Shown in pieces: positions 44,061 to 52,878 of a stretch of DNA of 64,000 nucleotides. The translations under genes were made by a program, and so were the position numbers. The stretch is from CBDFKK01 sp965248815 (GTDB lineage Bacteria; Pseudomonadota; Alphaproteobacteria; SMXP01): positions 1,364,001-1,428,000 of the forward strand of contig CBDFKK010000008.1 in assembly GCA_965248815.1 (NCBI GenBank), read 5' to 3'. Positions within the stretch are counted from its first letter, which is position 1, and each line of letters begins with the position of its first letter. The notes under the pieces were generated by a model. The model saw only the letters and a list, made by a program, of their open reading frames with translations. It had not been told where the DNA came from and ran no database searches.

Positions 44061-44915
44061 CTAAGAGATTCCTATGTGCGCGGGTTGCATTTGTCCGTTG
44101 GGAACTATGCGGTTTCGAATAAAGGCTGCACCGATCTGGCTCGCGCTATTTTGCAAGCGTGGAACATAGTCCTGAACAACCTGTTCGGGCGTCAGAGCTG
44201 ACGTCATGAAACGCATGGTCAGACAGGCCAATATTTGACCTTCGGACAGAATGGGCACAGAGGCGGTCGTTTCGCGCTGAGCCTCACGCATATGAAAAGC
44301 AAATCCTTGTGCCCGGGTCTCGCTAAGAATGCGCTCAACCAAGCCGGCTTCTCGTGCAAAAGAATCGTTGGGCGATTCCGATTGAGAGAGGATATTTAAC
44401 AGCGTGTCGCGTTGCTCTTCCGGGCAATACGACATGTAGACCCGGCCAGCGGCGCTACCCAAGATGGGGACGCGATGGCCTGCCGAGTAGCGCTCCAAGG
44501 CCAACGGGCTGTCTTTATCGGTCGTCTCGCGCACCAACATGCTCGTTCCCGACAAAGTCGCAATGGCGACAGGCCAGACGATTTCTTTGCACAGCTCGTC
44601 GATCAATGGTTTTGCAATTTCGCGGATCCAAGGCTCATCCTCAAAGCCATCGCTTAACGAGCGCACGCGAATGGTAGGCCGGTAGCGATCGTCGGCTGAA
44701 TCGCGGATGGCATAGCCGCCGACGCAAAGGGTTTCCAAAATTCGGTAGGCCGTCGTGCGGGGCAGTCCCGTCTCTTCGGCGATTTCAGTCACCGTGACCC
44801 CGTTATGGGCATTCAGAGACCTCAGGCTATCGAGCCCTCTTAGAAGAGCGCGAATGGGTCGGATCGAGTCAGATTTGCGCTTGTCGGTACCGTTTCCTTT
44901 GCTCAATTGTGGCAT
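44061..44915 (-). CDS. IclR-family regulator, MhpR-like
   Basis: A 284-residue IclR protein. The N-terminal winged helix spans about 20-85 (RALLRGLDSLRSLNAHNGVT, AEETGLPRTTAYRILETL). The effector domain has RVRSLSDGFEDEPWI, EIVWPVAIATL, MLVRETTDKDSPLALER and YMSYCPEEQR. These match the order and wording of E. coli MhpR, the activator of 3-(3-hydroxyphenyl)propionate catabolism. It is divergent from the flavin monooxygenase operon, so it probably controls that operon in response to an aromatic acid or its product (inference). Confidence 0.9.
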   Translation of the reverse strand: MPQLSKGNGTDKRKSDSIRPIRALLRGLDSLRSLNAHNGVTVTEIAEETGLPRTTAYRILETLCVGGYAIRDSADDRYRPTIRVRSLSDGFEDEPWIREIAKPLIDELCKEIVWPVAIATLSGTSMLVRETTDKDSPLALERYSAGHRVPILGSAAGRVYMSYCPEEQRDTLLNILSQSESPNDSFAREAGLVERILSETRAQGFAFHMREAQRETTASVPILSEGQILACLTMRFMTSALTPEQVVQDYVPRLQNSASQIGAAFIRNRIVPNGQMQPAHIGIS

Positions 44916-45369
44916 GGGCTACATCCTATCTACTGCACTAACCGCAGAATTCCGCGATATCGGGTTGCCGAGGGACCAATGAACGTCCAACTAGTGGTCA
45001 GTTTGGGGCCAGCGCACGACGGGAGGGATATGACTGCTGATCAGTAGGTTGGCTACCCAAGCCTTTTCGACCGCCAAAGTGACGAAAATGAATAAAATCC
45101 ATGTCCGCTCATTGGTTCTCTTATCTGGTGCCTAGAATGCTGGCTCCGCTTAAGGGGGGCTTAATCTGAAATTAATTCCACTAAGTGGCCAAGAATTGGC
45201 GCAATGCCGTACCCGAAAAATCACAGGTTGGTCTGCCGGGACTCAGTGCTGGACATAAATCGGGCGCGGTTGAACGCCGGGACGAGTTTCCAACCCAAAA
45301 AGCTTGCAGTCCCAAGCCGTCTCCGGTTCATTAGCCACGAACGTGCTCAGCTTTAGGGGTTTCAAATTC
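44916..45369. other. Divergent regulatory region between the IclR gene and the monooxygenase operon
   Basis: 454 bases without a gene. Candidate operators are the near-palindrome CTGCTGATCAGTAG (45034-45047, 12 of 14 positions symmetric) and the palindrome CCACTAAGTGG (45178-45188). CGTCCAA at 44984-44990 recalls the repeat in the 36.7-kb promoter. No confident -35/-10 pair was found. Confidence 0.4.
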
Positions 45370-46578
45370 ATGTCAGGTGGAAGCGATCCGGTCCTCATTG
45401 CAGGCGCAGGCCCTGTAGGCTGTACGGCCGCATTGCATTTGGCTCAAGCAAACGTCCCCGTCATTTTGATGGAAGCCGAGCCCGACCTGCCGATCGATCT
45501 CAGAGCCTCGACGTTCCACCCGCCGACGCTCGACATGCTCGACAAAGTAGGCCTGACGCCAAAACTGATCGATCAGGGTTTGATCGTGCCCAAGTATCAA
45601 TACCGGGACCGTCGCACAAACGAAGTTGCGGAATTTGATTTGGGGACACTCAAAAGCGAAACCAGCCATCCCTACCGATTGCAATGCGAGCAGTTCAAGA
45701 TGACACGGACGATCGTGGAGATGCTCGCTGCTTATCCCCATGTTGAAATCTTGTACGGTCATCGGGTCGTCGGTTTTACCCAAGACGATAGTTCTGTTCA
45801 GGCTCTGGCATTTTCAGCCGACGGAGAACGCCGCATTAAAGGCTCGTTCCTCATGGGCGCAGAGGGCGCGGACAGCCGCGTGCGCCAATCGGCAGCTGTC
45901 ATGTATCAAGGCATGACGTACCCGGAGCTTTTCCTCGTCGCGAGCACACCGTTCCGATTTGAAGATCACATTACCGGTTTGAGCCCAGTCAATTACTTAT
46001 CTGACCCTGACGAATGGGTTGTACTTTTGCGTACGATAGATTTCTGGCGCGTGCTTTTGCCCGCCGACGCGAATGTGGGACGCGAGACACTGCTGTCCAA
46101 CGAGTACATCCAAGCCGCACTGCAACGCATTTGGAAGAAAGATACGCCCTACGACATCAATCACCGCACGCTCTATCACGTACACCAGCGCGTCGCCGAA
46201 ACCTATCGTGTCGGGAGACGCGTATTGCTAGCCGGCGATGCTGCTCACATCAACAATCCACTCGGCGGCATGGGCATGAACGGCGGCGTTCACGACGCCA
46301 TCAATGCCTGCGAAAAAATTATTGAAATCCTCGACCATGGCGGTGATCTCGACGCGCTGTTCGATCTTTACGACCGCCAGCGGCGAGTCATTTGTACGCA
46401 ATTCATTCAAGAACAATCAAAAATCAACAAAGAGCTCATTGAAACGAGCGATGAGAATGTGCAATGCAAACGCCAAGAACAATTCATGCGCGCAGCAAAT
46501 GATCCGGCGCTCTCCAAGGACTTCTTGATGCGAACTTCCATGATCGATACCGTGCGCGAGTCATACGAAATTCAGTAG
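45370..46578 (+). CDS. FAD-dependent aromatic-type monooxygenase
   Basis: About 402 residues from ATG 45370 (an upstream TTG frame at 45304 is not conserved; AGGGG lies about 13 bases before the ATG). Class A flavin monooxygenase: VLIAGAGPVGCTAALHLA (FAD GxGxxG), LIMEAEP-like VILMEAEPDLP, the substrate-side RASTFHPPTLDML, and the second FAD motif LLAGDAAHINNPLGGMGMNG. It hydroxylates an aromatic or related ring using NAD(P)H and O2. It is shorter than MhpA. First gene of an operon with the decarboxylase-like and deacetylase-like genes, under a divergent MhpR-like regulator. Confidence 0.9.
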   Translation: MSGGSDPVLIAGAGPVGCTAALHLAQANVPVILMEAEPDLPIDLRASTFHPPTLDMLDKVGLTPKLIDQGLIVPKYQYRDRRTNEVAEFDLGTLKSETSHPYRLQCEQFKMTRTIVEMLAAYPHVEILYGHRVVGFTQDDSSVQALAFSADGERRIKGSFLMGAEGADSRVRQSAAVMYQGMTYPELFLVASTPFRFEDHITGLSPVNYLSDPDEWVVLLRTIDFWRVLLPADANVGRETLLSNEYIQAALQRIWKKDTPYDINHRTLYHVHQRVAETYRVGRRVLLAGDAAHINNPLGGMGMNGGVHDAINACEKIIEILDHGGDLDALFDLYDRQRRVICTQFIQEQSKINKELIETSDENVQCKRQEQFMRAANDPALSKDFLMRTSMIDTVRESYEIQ

Positions 46579-46618
46579 CGACGACCAATCAAGCCGTCTT
46601 TTACAGCGGAGTAATTCA

Positions 46619-47374
46619 ATGGTGGACTCACTGGGCTGGCGAATGAAATTCGGTGTTATCGCGCCTTCGACCAATACAAGCGTCGAACCCGAATATGCTT
46701 GGATGCAACCTCACGGCGTGACTAATCACTTTAGTCGCATGTGGATTCCAGACCTGCCCATCGAGAACGATGAGGACTTCGAAAAACTCGTGTTGACGAT
46801 CCGGGGCGTCACCATGGACGCCGTCGATCGCGTGATGACGTGTTCGCCTGGATTTGTGGTGCTTGGAGTTTCGGCGGAAACGTTTTGGGACGGCGCCGCG
46901 CGCGCGGACGATTTGCACAAAGAACTGGAGGAACGCGCAGGTGTCGGTGTGACACTCGGCTCACAAGCTTGTGACGCAGCGCTGAAAGCTTATGCGCAAG
47001 AAAAGCCTATCAAGAAAATCGCGGTGCTTACGCCCTATATGCCTGTTGGCGACAAGCAGGTGCAAAATTTCTTTGAAGATTTGGGCTATGACGTCATGAA
47101 AATGATTGGGCTCAAGTCAAACAGCCCCACGCTTATCGCTCACGAACCTGCGCAGAAGCTGAGACATGCGATCAAGGACCTCAACGAGTCGGAGTGTGAT
47201 GCAATCATTCAGTGCGGCACCAATCTCGCGTGTGTCCAAGTGTGCGCGGAAGCCGAGCGCTGGTTGGAAAAACCGGTGATCGCGATTAATACCGCAACCT
47301 ACTGGCACGCCCTGCGGCAGAACAATATCAACGACAAGATGCATGGCTACGGTCGGCTATTGGAAGACTGGTAG
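46619..47374 (+). CDS. Arylmalonate decarboxylase / maleate isomerase-like protein
   Basis: A 251-residue Asp/Glu racemase-superfamily protein. FGVIAPSTNTSVEPEY opens the fold. VLGVSAETFWDG corresponds to the first half-site, where racemases have Cys but arylmalonate decarboxylase does not. C199 in IIQCGTNLACV is the single active-site Cys of the second half-site, and GYGRLLEDW ends the protein as in arylmalonate decarboxylase. One-Cys architecture favours decarboxylase over isomerase or racemase. The gene is 40 bases after the monooxygenase and 8 bases before the next gene. Confidence 0.83.
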   Translation: MVDSLGWRMKFGVIAPSTNTSVEPEYAWMQPHGVTNHFSRMWIPDLPIENDEDFEKLVLTIRGVTMDAVDRVMTCSPGFVVLGVSAETFWDGAARADDLHKELEERAGVGVTLGSQACDAALKAYAQEKPIKKIAVLTPYMPVGDKQVQNFFEDLGYDVMKMIGLKSNSPTLIAHEPAQKLRHAIKDLNESECDAIIQCGTNLACVQVCAEAERWLEKPVIAINTATYWHALRQNNINDKMHGYGRLLEDW

Positions 47375-47382
47375 GGCGGTTC

Positions 47383-48291
47383 ATGAAATTTCCCTACTCG
47401 GCAATTGCGCACCGCGGAAAGCTGAGCTGGCCAAACGGCGCCAAGCTGGCGCTCATGGTCAGCCTCAATATGGAATATTGGGATCTGATCAAAGACACCG
47501 ACAAGCCTTATTACGCGGGCGGTCCACCGATTCTTCCAGATCTATTGCCGGGCAATACGCCGGACTTTCCCAACTTTACTTGGCGCGAATACGGGCAGCG
47601 CGTTGGCATATGGCGTTTGATTGACATTTTCGATGAGGTCGGCGCCCCGGCCAGCTGCACTATCAATGCAAAAACTGCACTGGAGCGCCCCGTTCTTGTG
47701 GAAGCCGCAAAAGAGCGCAGTTGGGAAATCGTCGCGCACAATTATGAGCAAGGCGAACTCCTCACCGACTACGCCCATCAACCTGACAAAGAACGCGACA
47801 TTATTGAGCGAACGTTGGCGGTGTACGAAAAGGCCGTGGGTAGACCTGCAAAAGGTTGGCTGTCGTCGTCGCTACGCAGCACACTCAACACCTGCGATAT
47901 CCTCGCGGACAACGGGCTGCTCTTCTATTGCGACCAACTGAATGACGACCAGCCTTATCTTATAGAAACAAAGAACGGTCCGCTGGTCTCAACGCCCTAT
48001 TCCAACGAGATCAACGACTTTACACTTCTGACCCGGCGCAATCACACCACGGACGAGTTTCTCGACGTCTTGAAAGAGGAGCTCGATGTGCTGTTGGCGG
48101 AAGCGTCAAAGAGCGGAAGCGGCCGGCTCATGAATGTAGGTTTGCATCCCCACGTCAGTGGCCGGGCTTACCGCGCCCGTGCCGTGCGCGACTTTCTAAA
48201 ATACGCGCAGTCTCAAGACGGCGTTTGGTTTGCAACCCGCGAAGAAATCGCGACGTGGTATTTGGAAAACCACGACGGGCATATCGCCTAG
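47383..48291 (+). CDS. Polysaccharide-deacetylase-family (PuuE-like) hydrolase
   Basis: A 302-residue NodB-fold protein. GKLSWPNGAKLALMVSLNME opens the fold, NAKTALERP and EIVAHNYEQGELL follow with the metal-type His, and GWLSSSLRSTLNT and VGLHPHVSGRAYR come later. This group includes cytoplasmic amidohydrolases such as PuuE allantoinase and is not necessarily active on polysaccharide. The canonical DxH pattern is not clear in the first motif (SLNMEYW). It is third in the monooxygenase operon. Confidence 0.85.
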   Translation: MKFPYSAIAHRGKLSWPNGAKLALMVSLNMEYWDLIKDTDKPYYAGGPPILPDLLPGNTPDFPNFTWREYGQRVGIWRLIDIFDEVGAPASCTINAKTALERPVLVEAAKERSWEIVAHNYEQGELLTDYAHQPDKERDIIERTLAVYEKAVGRPAKGWLSSSLRSTLNTCDILADNGLLFYCDQLNDDQPYLIETKNGPLVSTPYSNEINDFTLLTRRNHTTDEFLDVLKEELDVLLAEASKSGSGRLMNVGLHPHVSGRAYRARAVRDFLKYAQSQDGVWFATREEIATWYLENHDGHIA

Positions 48292-48309
48292 CGGCCTAAT
48301 CATGTGCGG

Positions 48310-49377
48310 CTAATACGCTTCCCGCCGCGGATCGTGATGATTGTCGATCAGCTCTGCCTTCTCGCCGTGAATCATGCGTTTGATGAACGGGTCATTCAGT
48401 AGTTTGGTGGGATAGCCGAATTCAATCGCACTGACCTCATCCAATTTCTGCATGTCTTCTGTGCTGAGCTCGAAGTCGACGCAGCCCAAACTGTCATTCA
48501 GCTGATCAGCAGTGCGCGCGCCAACAATCGGAATGACAATAGCCTTGGGATTTTGACATAGCCAACTGAGCGCCACTTGCGCCGTCGACTTTCCGGCCGC
48601 GCGGGCAATGTCCGACACCTGCTCCGAGATAGCGCGCTTTTGGTCGTCTAAATAGCGCGCGCCCCAATTGGTTGTTGTCATGCGGGAAGTTGCGAGAGCT
48701 GCGGCGTCGGCGTCCTTTGCAAACTTGCTGGTGAGCAGGCCGCCGCCGAGGGGACTCCATGGCGCAATTGCCATGTCTTGGGCTTGTGCCAGCGCCAAGA
48801 AGTCGGCTTCAATATGTCGCTGCACCAAATTGTATAAGAGCTGCATTGCCGTGAACGGCGTCCAGCCACGCTCAAGTGCCAATGTGTTGGCCGAAGCGAC
48901 CACCCATGAAGGTGCGTTCGAGACGCCTAGATGCAAAACCTTTCCGGCTCGCACCACATCATCGAGAGCCCGCATAGTCTCAGCAATCGGTGTTGTGAAA
49001 TCCCACGAATGCACCCAGAGCAAATCCACGTAGTCGGTGCCCAACCGCTTGAGGCTGGCATCCAACGCTTGAACCAGATTCTTCCGATGATTGCCGCCGG
49101 CATTGGGATCATCTGCAGCCATATTGTGCGAATATTTGGTGGCAATGACGTAACGTTGCCGATTTCGGCCCATGAATTCACTCAGCAGGTGCTCGCTTCT
49201 GCCATTCGAGTAGGCATTGGCGGTATCAAAGAAATTGCCACCTGCCTCAACGAAAGCCTCGTATACCGCGTGGTTGTCCGTTTGAGACCCGCCAAAGAGC
49301 TCCGATGCAAATGTCATCGTGCCGAGGCATAATTCCGAGACGCGGAGCCCGCTGCGGCCCAAAAGTCTGTATCTCAT
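48310..49377 (-). CDS. Aldo/keto reductase
   Basis: About 355 residues from ATG 49377, preceded by GAAGGGG; a frame from 49425 adds a non-conserved tail. NADPH-dependent TIM-barrel reductase: GLRVSELCLGTMTF, FFDTANAYSNGRSEHLL with catalytic Asp and Tyr, VIATKYSHNM with the Lys, LLWVHSWDF with the His, and a C-terminal NADPH clamp VIPIVGARTADQL. It reduces an aldehyde or ketone. Convergent with the deacetylase-like gene with an 18-base gap; it may belong functionally to the same region. Confidence 0.9.
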   Translation of the reverse strand: MRYRLLGRSGLRVSELCLGTMTFASELFGGSQTDNHAVYEAFVEAGGNFFDTANAYSNGRSEHLLSEFMGRNRQRYVIATKYSHNMAADDPNAGGNHRKNLVQALDASLKRLGTDYVDLLWVHSWDFTTPIAETMRALDDVVRAGKVLHLGVSNAPSWVVASANTLALERGWTPFTAMQLLYNLVQRHIEADFLALAQAQDMAIAPWSPLGGGLLTSKFAKDADAAALATSRMTTTNWGARYLDDQKRAISEQVSDIARAAGKSTAQVALSWLCQNPKAIVIPIVGARTADQLNDSLGCVDFELSTEDMQKLDEVSAIEFGYPTKLLNDPFIKRMIHGEKAELIDNHHDPRREAY

Positions 49378-49467
49378 GTCTTGCCCCTTCGCCGGGATGT
49401 GTTGAAAATCATCCCCACGATACAAGATAATTCAAAGGCCGACACTCAATGAGACCGGTCTTTTCAC

Positions 49468-49486
49468 GGTCGCGCTGGATGCGACC
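49468..49486. promoter_or_regulatory. 6-bp inverted repeat upstream of the TRAP binding protein
   Basis: GGTCGC, 7-base spacer, GCGACC in the 130-base gap between divergent genes; possible operator. Confidence 0.3.
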
Positions 49487-49507
49487 TCGATTTCGATAAG
49501 TGACGCC

Positions 49508-50587
49508 ATGTTGACCATTCGCCGTTTTGTCTGTTTCTGCGTTTTGAGCTTGTTGGGAATATTTTCTCCCGCGGCTGCTCAGACTGTCTTAGGCACTGTT
49601 GCGGCAACCGATAGTGCGGACATGTCGTGGCAACCCTACTGGCAAGTGTTTCAAACGGGCGCCCGCAAAGAAGGTCTGGACTTCAAATACCAAATAGCAG
49701 GCGAGCGTGGAGCCGAGAGCAACGTGCTGGCCGATCTCCGACGCGGCCGCATCGAGATCGCCGCACTTTCTGTCGATTCGCTTAGCGAACTTGTTCCCGA
49801 GTTCGCTATTTTATCGGCGCCGTTTCTATTCGAAAACGAACAGGTCGCGGACTACGCATTCGACCGGCAGCTACTCCCATCGCTCAATGCGCTGCTGGAC
49901 GAGCACGGTTTGATTGCGCTGCAATGGGCAGAGATCGGTTGGGCTCAGTTCGCCGCCAGTCAGCCGATAATGTCGCCAAGCATTGCCAGAGGATTGACTC
50001 TCAGAATCGTCGACAACACCGCCGACCGAGAATTCATTGCTAGTCTCAATGCCTCGCCTCTAGCGTTAGCGCTAAGTGAAATAGCAACTGCAATTGATTT
50101 CGAAGAAGATGGAGCATCGAGCCGACTAGACGGCGGACTCGTCACCGTAAGCGGACATTACTACGTCACATCCGACCATTGGACTACACTTACACTTACC
50201 AATCATGGCTACAAAGTGGGACTATTCATTGCCGACCGAGACTGGTTCGACGAGTTGAGCCAAACTAAGCGTGACGGGCTCTCAAACGCTTTGAGCCAAA
50301 CACAGACGGCGCGCGCACAAGGGCGCAAACAAGCCCAGGACTCGTTGAGTTTTATGGCCGACACCGGCGCTGACATCAGATCGTTGTCACAATCCGAGCA
50401 TCAAGCATGGGTCGCAGCCGGACTTGCCGCTCATGGTCCCATTCTCACGCGCATCGGAGGGCGGGCACAGTTTCTTTACGACGCGATTAATGGAGCAAAA
50501 GAATCTTTTCTTGAGTCACCTGAAGCGACCGGCGCAATTAACGCCGCGGGCACAAATTCAAATCTTGACCGGTCCGGCACTGACTAG
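49508..50587 (+). CDS. TRAP transporter DctP-type solute-binding protein (orphan)
   Basis: A 359-residue periplasmic protein with a signal peptide (about 1-24, ending AAAQ). DctP fold marks: KEGLDFKYQIAG, SNVLADLRRGRIEIAALSVD, ILSAPFLFENEQVADYAF and HGLIALQWAEIGWAQF. The conserved Arg that binds carboxylates would lie in the GLTLRIVDN block. No DctQ or DctM membrane gene lies nearby, so it either works with a distant transporter or senses rather than transports. The ATG is at 49508; the divergent neighbour is the aldo/keto reductase. Confidence 0.85.
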   Translation: MLTIRRFVCFCVLSLLGIFSPAAAQTVLGTVAATDSADMSWQPYWQVFQTGARKEGLDFKYQIAGERGAESNVLADLRRGRIEIAALSVDSLSELVPEFAILSAPFLFENEQVADYAFDRQLLPSLNALLDEHGLIALQWAEIGWAQFAASQPIMSPSIARGLTLRIVDNTADREFIASLNASPLALALSEIATAIDFEEDGASSRLDGGLVTVSGHYYVTSDHWTTLTLTNHGYKVGLFIADRDWFDELSQTKRDGLSNALSQTQTARAQGRKQAQDSLSFMADTGADIRSLSQSEHQAWVAAGLAAHGPILTRIGGRAQFLYDAINGAKESFLESPEATGAINAAGTNSNLDRSGTD

Positions 50588-50624
50588 GGCTAAGCAATTT
50601 CGAATTCGATGGCGTGAGTGCGAA

Positions 50625-51545
50625 TTAGGAGTCGGCGGAGCCAAACAGGTGGCGCACTGAAATCGCCGCCGAGCGCACCAAGAATAGCGCAGCAACGCAA
50701 ACGCTAACGGCTGCTAGGCTGAAGCTATTATACTCGGAGCGAAAATTCTTCCAAAAGTAGCGCAAGAAGCCCTTGGTCTTGTACCATTCGACCGACCAGC
50801 TGTTTGCGCGGCTGCTACTAACGTCATGCCGGACTTCAACATAAGGAACAAAATAGACCTCGCCGCCCGCCTTGCGAAATCGAAAACAGAAGTCGACGTC
50901 TTCGACGTGAAGAAAATATTCCTCATCCATGCCGCCTATTGACCAATAGTCGTCTTTTGAAAGCATCATGCATGCCCCACTGATAACCGGTACAGGCACC
51001 GTCTCTTGTGGCGGGCTTTCTTCATTCTTGTTAAAGCGTGCAAAACTTGTTGACTTTGGAAACACGCGATAGATTTGCGACCCCTCAACGATCGCGGACC
51101 ACGGCGTGAGGGACTCGCGCCGGCCCCCTCTCTGTTCGCTACCGTCGGGGTTAACGAGCTTCGCGCCCAACATCCAAGGGTGCTCAAGTTTTCTACCCTC
51201 GGATACCAATCCACTTAGGGCACCGCGCGGGAGCAAGGCATCAGGATTTAGAAACAACAGAAGCTCTCCTGTGGCTTGCTTCGCCCCGAGGTTGCAGCCC
51301 CGTGCAAAACCGATATTTCCGTGACCTGACTGGACACTGACGCGGCCGTCGCTCGCTGCAAGTTCGTGCAAACGCGCCGCGACATCGCTCGGATTGCCGT
51401 TGTTCACAATGACAAGTTCAAGCGAAACGTCCTGATCGAGGATGGAATCGATCGCACGATCGAGGAGTGGGCCAGTAAAATATGAAACGACGACGACACT
51501 TACTTCGGGAAATTTTTCGCCGACTTCGTTATGCGTTCGCGACAT
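50625..51545 (-). CDS. GT2 glycosyltransferase, rhamnosyltransferase-like (WbbL type)
   Basis: A 306-residue GT-A enzyme. VSVVVVSYFTGPLLDRAIDS, NNGNPSDV, NIGFARGCNLGAKQATGELL and LNPDALLPRGAL are the nucleotide-sugar blocks. GACMMLSKDDYWSIGGMDEEYF and HVEDVDFCFRFRKAG contain the acceptor and base region. The C-terminus has a hydrophobic segment (about 275-293). Such enzymes transfer rhamnose from dTDP-rhamnose in O-antigen or galactan linkers, which fits rfbA and rfbB in the same transcript direction. Confidence 0.87.
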   Translation of the reverse strand: MSRTHNEVGEKFPEVSVVVVSYFTGPLLDRAIDSILDQDVSLELVIVNNGNPSDVAARLHELAASDGRVSVQSGHGNIGFARGCNLGAKQATGELLLFLNPDALLPRGALSGLVSEGRKLEHPWMLGAKLVNPDGSEQRGGRRESLTPWSAIVEGSQIYRVFPKSTSFARFNKNEESPPQETVPVPVISGACMMLSKDDYWSIGGMDEEYFLHVEDVDFCFRFRKAGGEVYFVPYVEVRHDVSSSRANSWSVEWYKTKGFLRYFWKNFRSEYNSFSLAAVSVCVAALFLVRSAAISVRHLFGSADS

Positions 51546-51597
51546 ATTTTCTCGAGCCGGTGATCTCTAATAGCGGATTAATCCAAATGTTGCGCCG

Positions 51598-52878
51598 TCA
51601 AAGCCGAGGCGTTGACGAGACAGCTCGTCGATTTTCAATTGGCATAGCACCAGTTAACAGCAGGCAAGCGCCGCCTACAAACCAAGATGACGCAACCCAA
51701 AACAGCTCCCAACCCCCGGCACCTAAGACAGCGGGCGCAAGAATGCTCAGAGCAGAAGCCGACAAGAGTGCGGCCTGTAGCGGCCCGCGTGAAACGCGCA
51801 AAATCGAAAGACCCACCGCAAATATGACCGCCGCAAAACAAATGCCACCGACGAGTCCGAGTTCGAGCCAAATCAACAAGAACAGATTTGGAGGGGAGGA
51901 GAGATTCGGCGCCGTCACAAGGTCCTGGTTCTCCACCTGCTCCGCTTGAAGCGGCACGTGGGCCTGAAAACCATATCCAAATATGGGCTTGATGAAGATC
52001 TCTTCTGCCGTAGCATGCCACGCGACTAATTCTTGCGTTATGGGTTGAGTCCAAGTGACGCGGCTTTCATTTACTGCAGGCGGCCAGACATGGATTGTTG
52101 GAGCCAAAAATAAATAACAAAGAGCGAAACCTGAAATCACGGCGACACCTGTCCGCGCCTGCCATGACACGAACAATAGGGCCGTGCCGCCAACCGCAAC
52201 GGAGATTAAACCCGCAAGGGACGACAAGCGAAAGAATCCTACCGTAAGACCAACCAGACAAATAGCGGCCAACAACTGACCCAGCAGAGGCACAACCTTG
52301 ATTCGCGCAGTTACAATGAGGCCGATGAGAGGCCAGCACAGTGCTGCGTAGGCCGCAGCTATTTGCGCGCCAAAGTTCGACTGCCGCACGTCAAATGGAT
52401 TCCAATTTAAACCAACCGGAAAAAGAAAACCTAATGCCACGATCAAGAGAAAAACGACCGTCGCCAAGACAAAGCTCGTGACGGCAGCCGCAGAAATTAC
52501 ACGCCTTTCTTTTTCGCTTAGATTGCCAATCGCAAAAAGCAAATGAAGTCCAAGCGCCGACAACGCAGCAAGTTCGACAAGCCGATCAGTCCTCGAAACG
52601 CTTGCCCACAATGTTGTGGCTAACGCCCAAATCAACAACAGTACGACCGCGCGTGTGATCGGGCTGAATTCCAGAATTCTATAGCTATTGCGCCACACCT
52701 CTAAACGCGGCGTCGCCAATAGGCCGCCGACCAAGAAAAACTCCAAGTAATTCGGTGCGAAGAGAATGACAAACGGCAATGCGGCAAAAATTGCACCCAA
52801 CACGAGCACCGGCCGGGAAGCTGTGACGCTCATCGCAGTCCGTGGCTGCGTGGAAATTTCATGTGTGATGCTCTTCAA
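51598..52878 (-). CDS. O-antigen polymerase/ligase-family membrane protein
   Basis: A 426-residue polytopic protein with about ten helices. The large periplasmic loop has TQPITQELVAWHATAEEIF and KPIFGYGFQAHVPL, the position and style of the Wzy/WaaL active loop. It joins or polymerises O-antigen-like chains at the periplasmic face. Its ATG overlaps the rfbA stop by 4 bases. Ligase and polymerase cannot be told apart by sequence reading. Confidence 0.82.
   Translation of the reverse strand: MKSITHEISTQPRTAMSVTASRPVLVLGAIFAALPFVILFAPNYLEFFLVGGLLATPRLEVWRNSYRILEFSPITRAVVLLLIWALATTLWASVSRTDRLVELAALSALGLHLLFAIGNLSEKERRVISAAAVTSFVLATVVFLLIVALGFLFPVGLNWNPFDVRQSNFGAQIAAAYAALCWPLIGLIVTARIKVVPLLGQLLAAICLVGLTVGFFRLSSLAGLISVAVGGTALLFVSWQARTGVAVISGFALCYLFLAPTIHVWPPAVNESRVTWTQPITQELVAWHATAEEIFIKPIFGYGFQAHVPLQAEQVENQDLVTAPNLSSPPNLFLLIWLELGLVGGICFAAVIFAVGLSILRVSRGPLQAALLSASALSILAPAVLGAGGWELFWVASSWFVGGACLLLTGAMPIENRRAVSSTPRL

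Noticed and set aside
47383..48291. Chitooligosaccharide or peptidoglycan deacetylase role for the NodB-fold protein.
   Set aside because: No signal peptide, and the operon with a flavin monooxygenase and a decarboxylase-like gene favours a small-molecule amidohydrolase.
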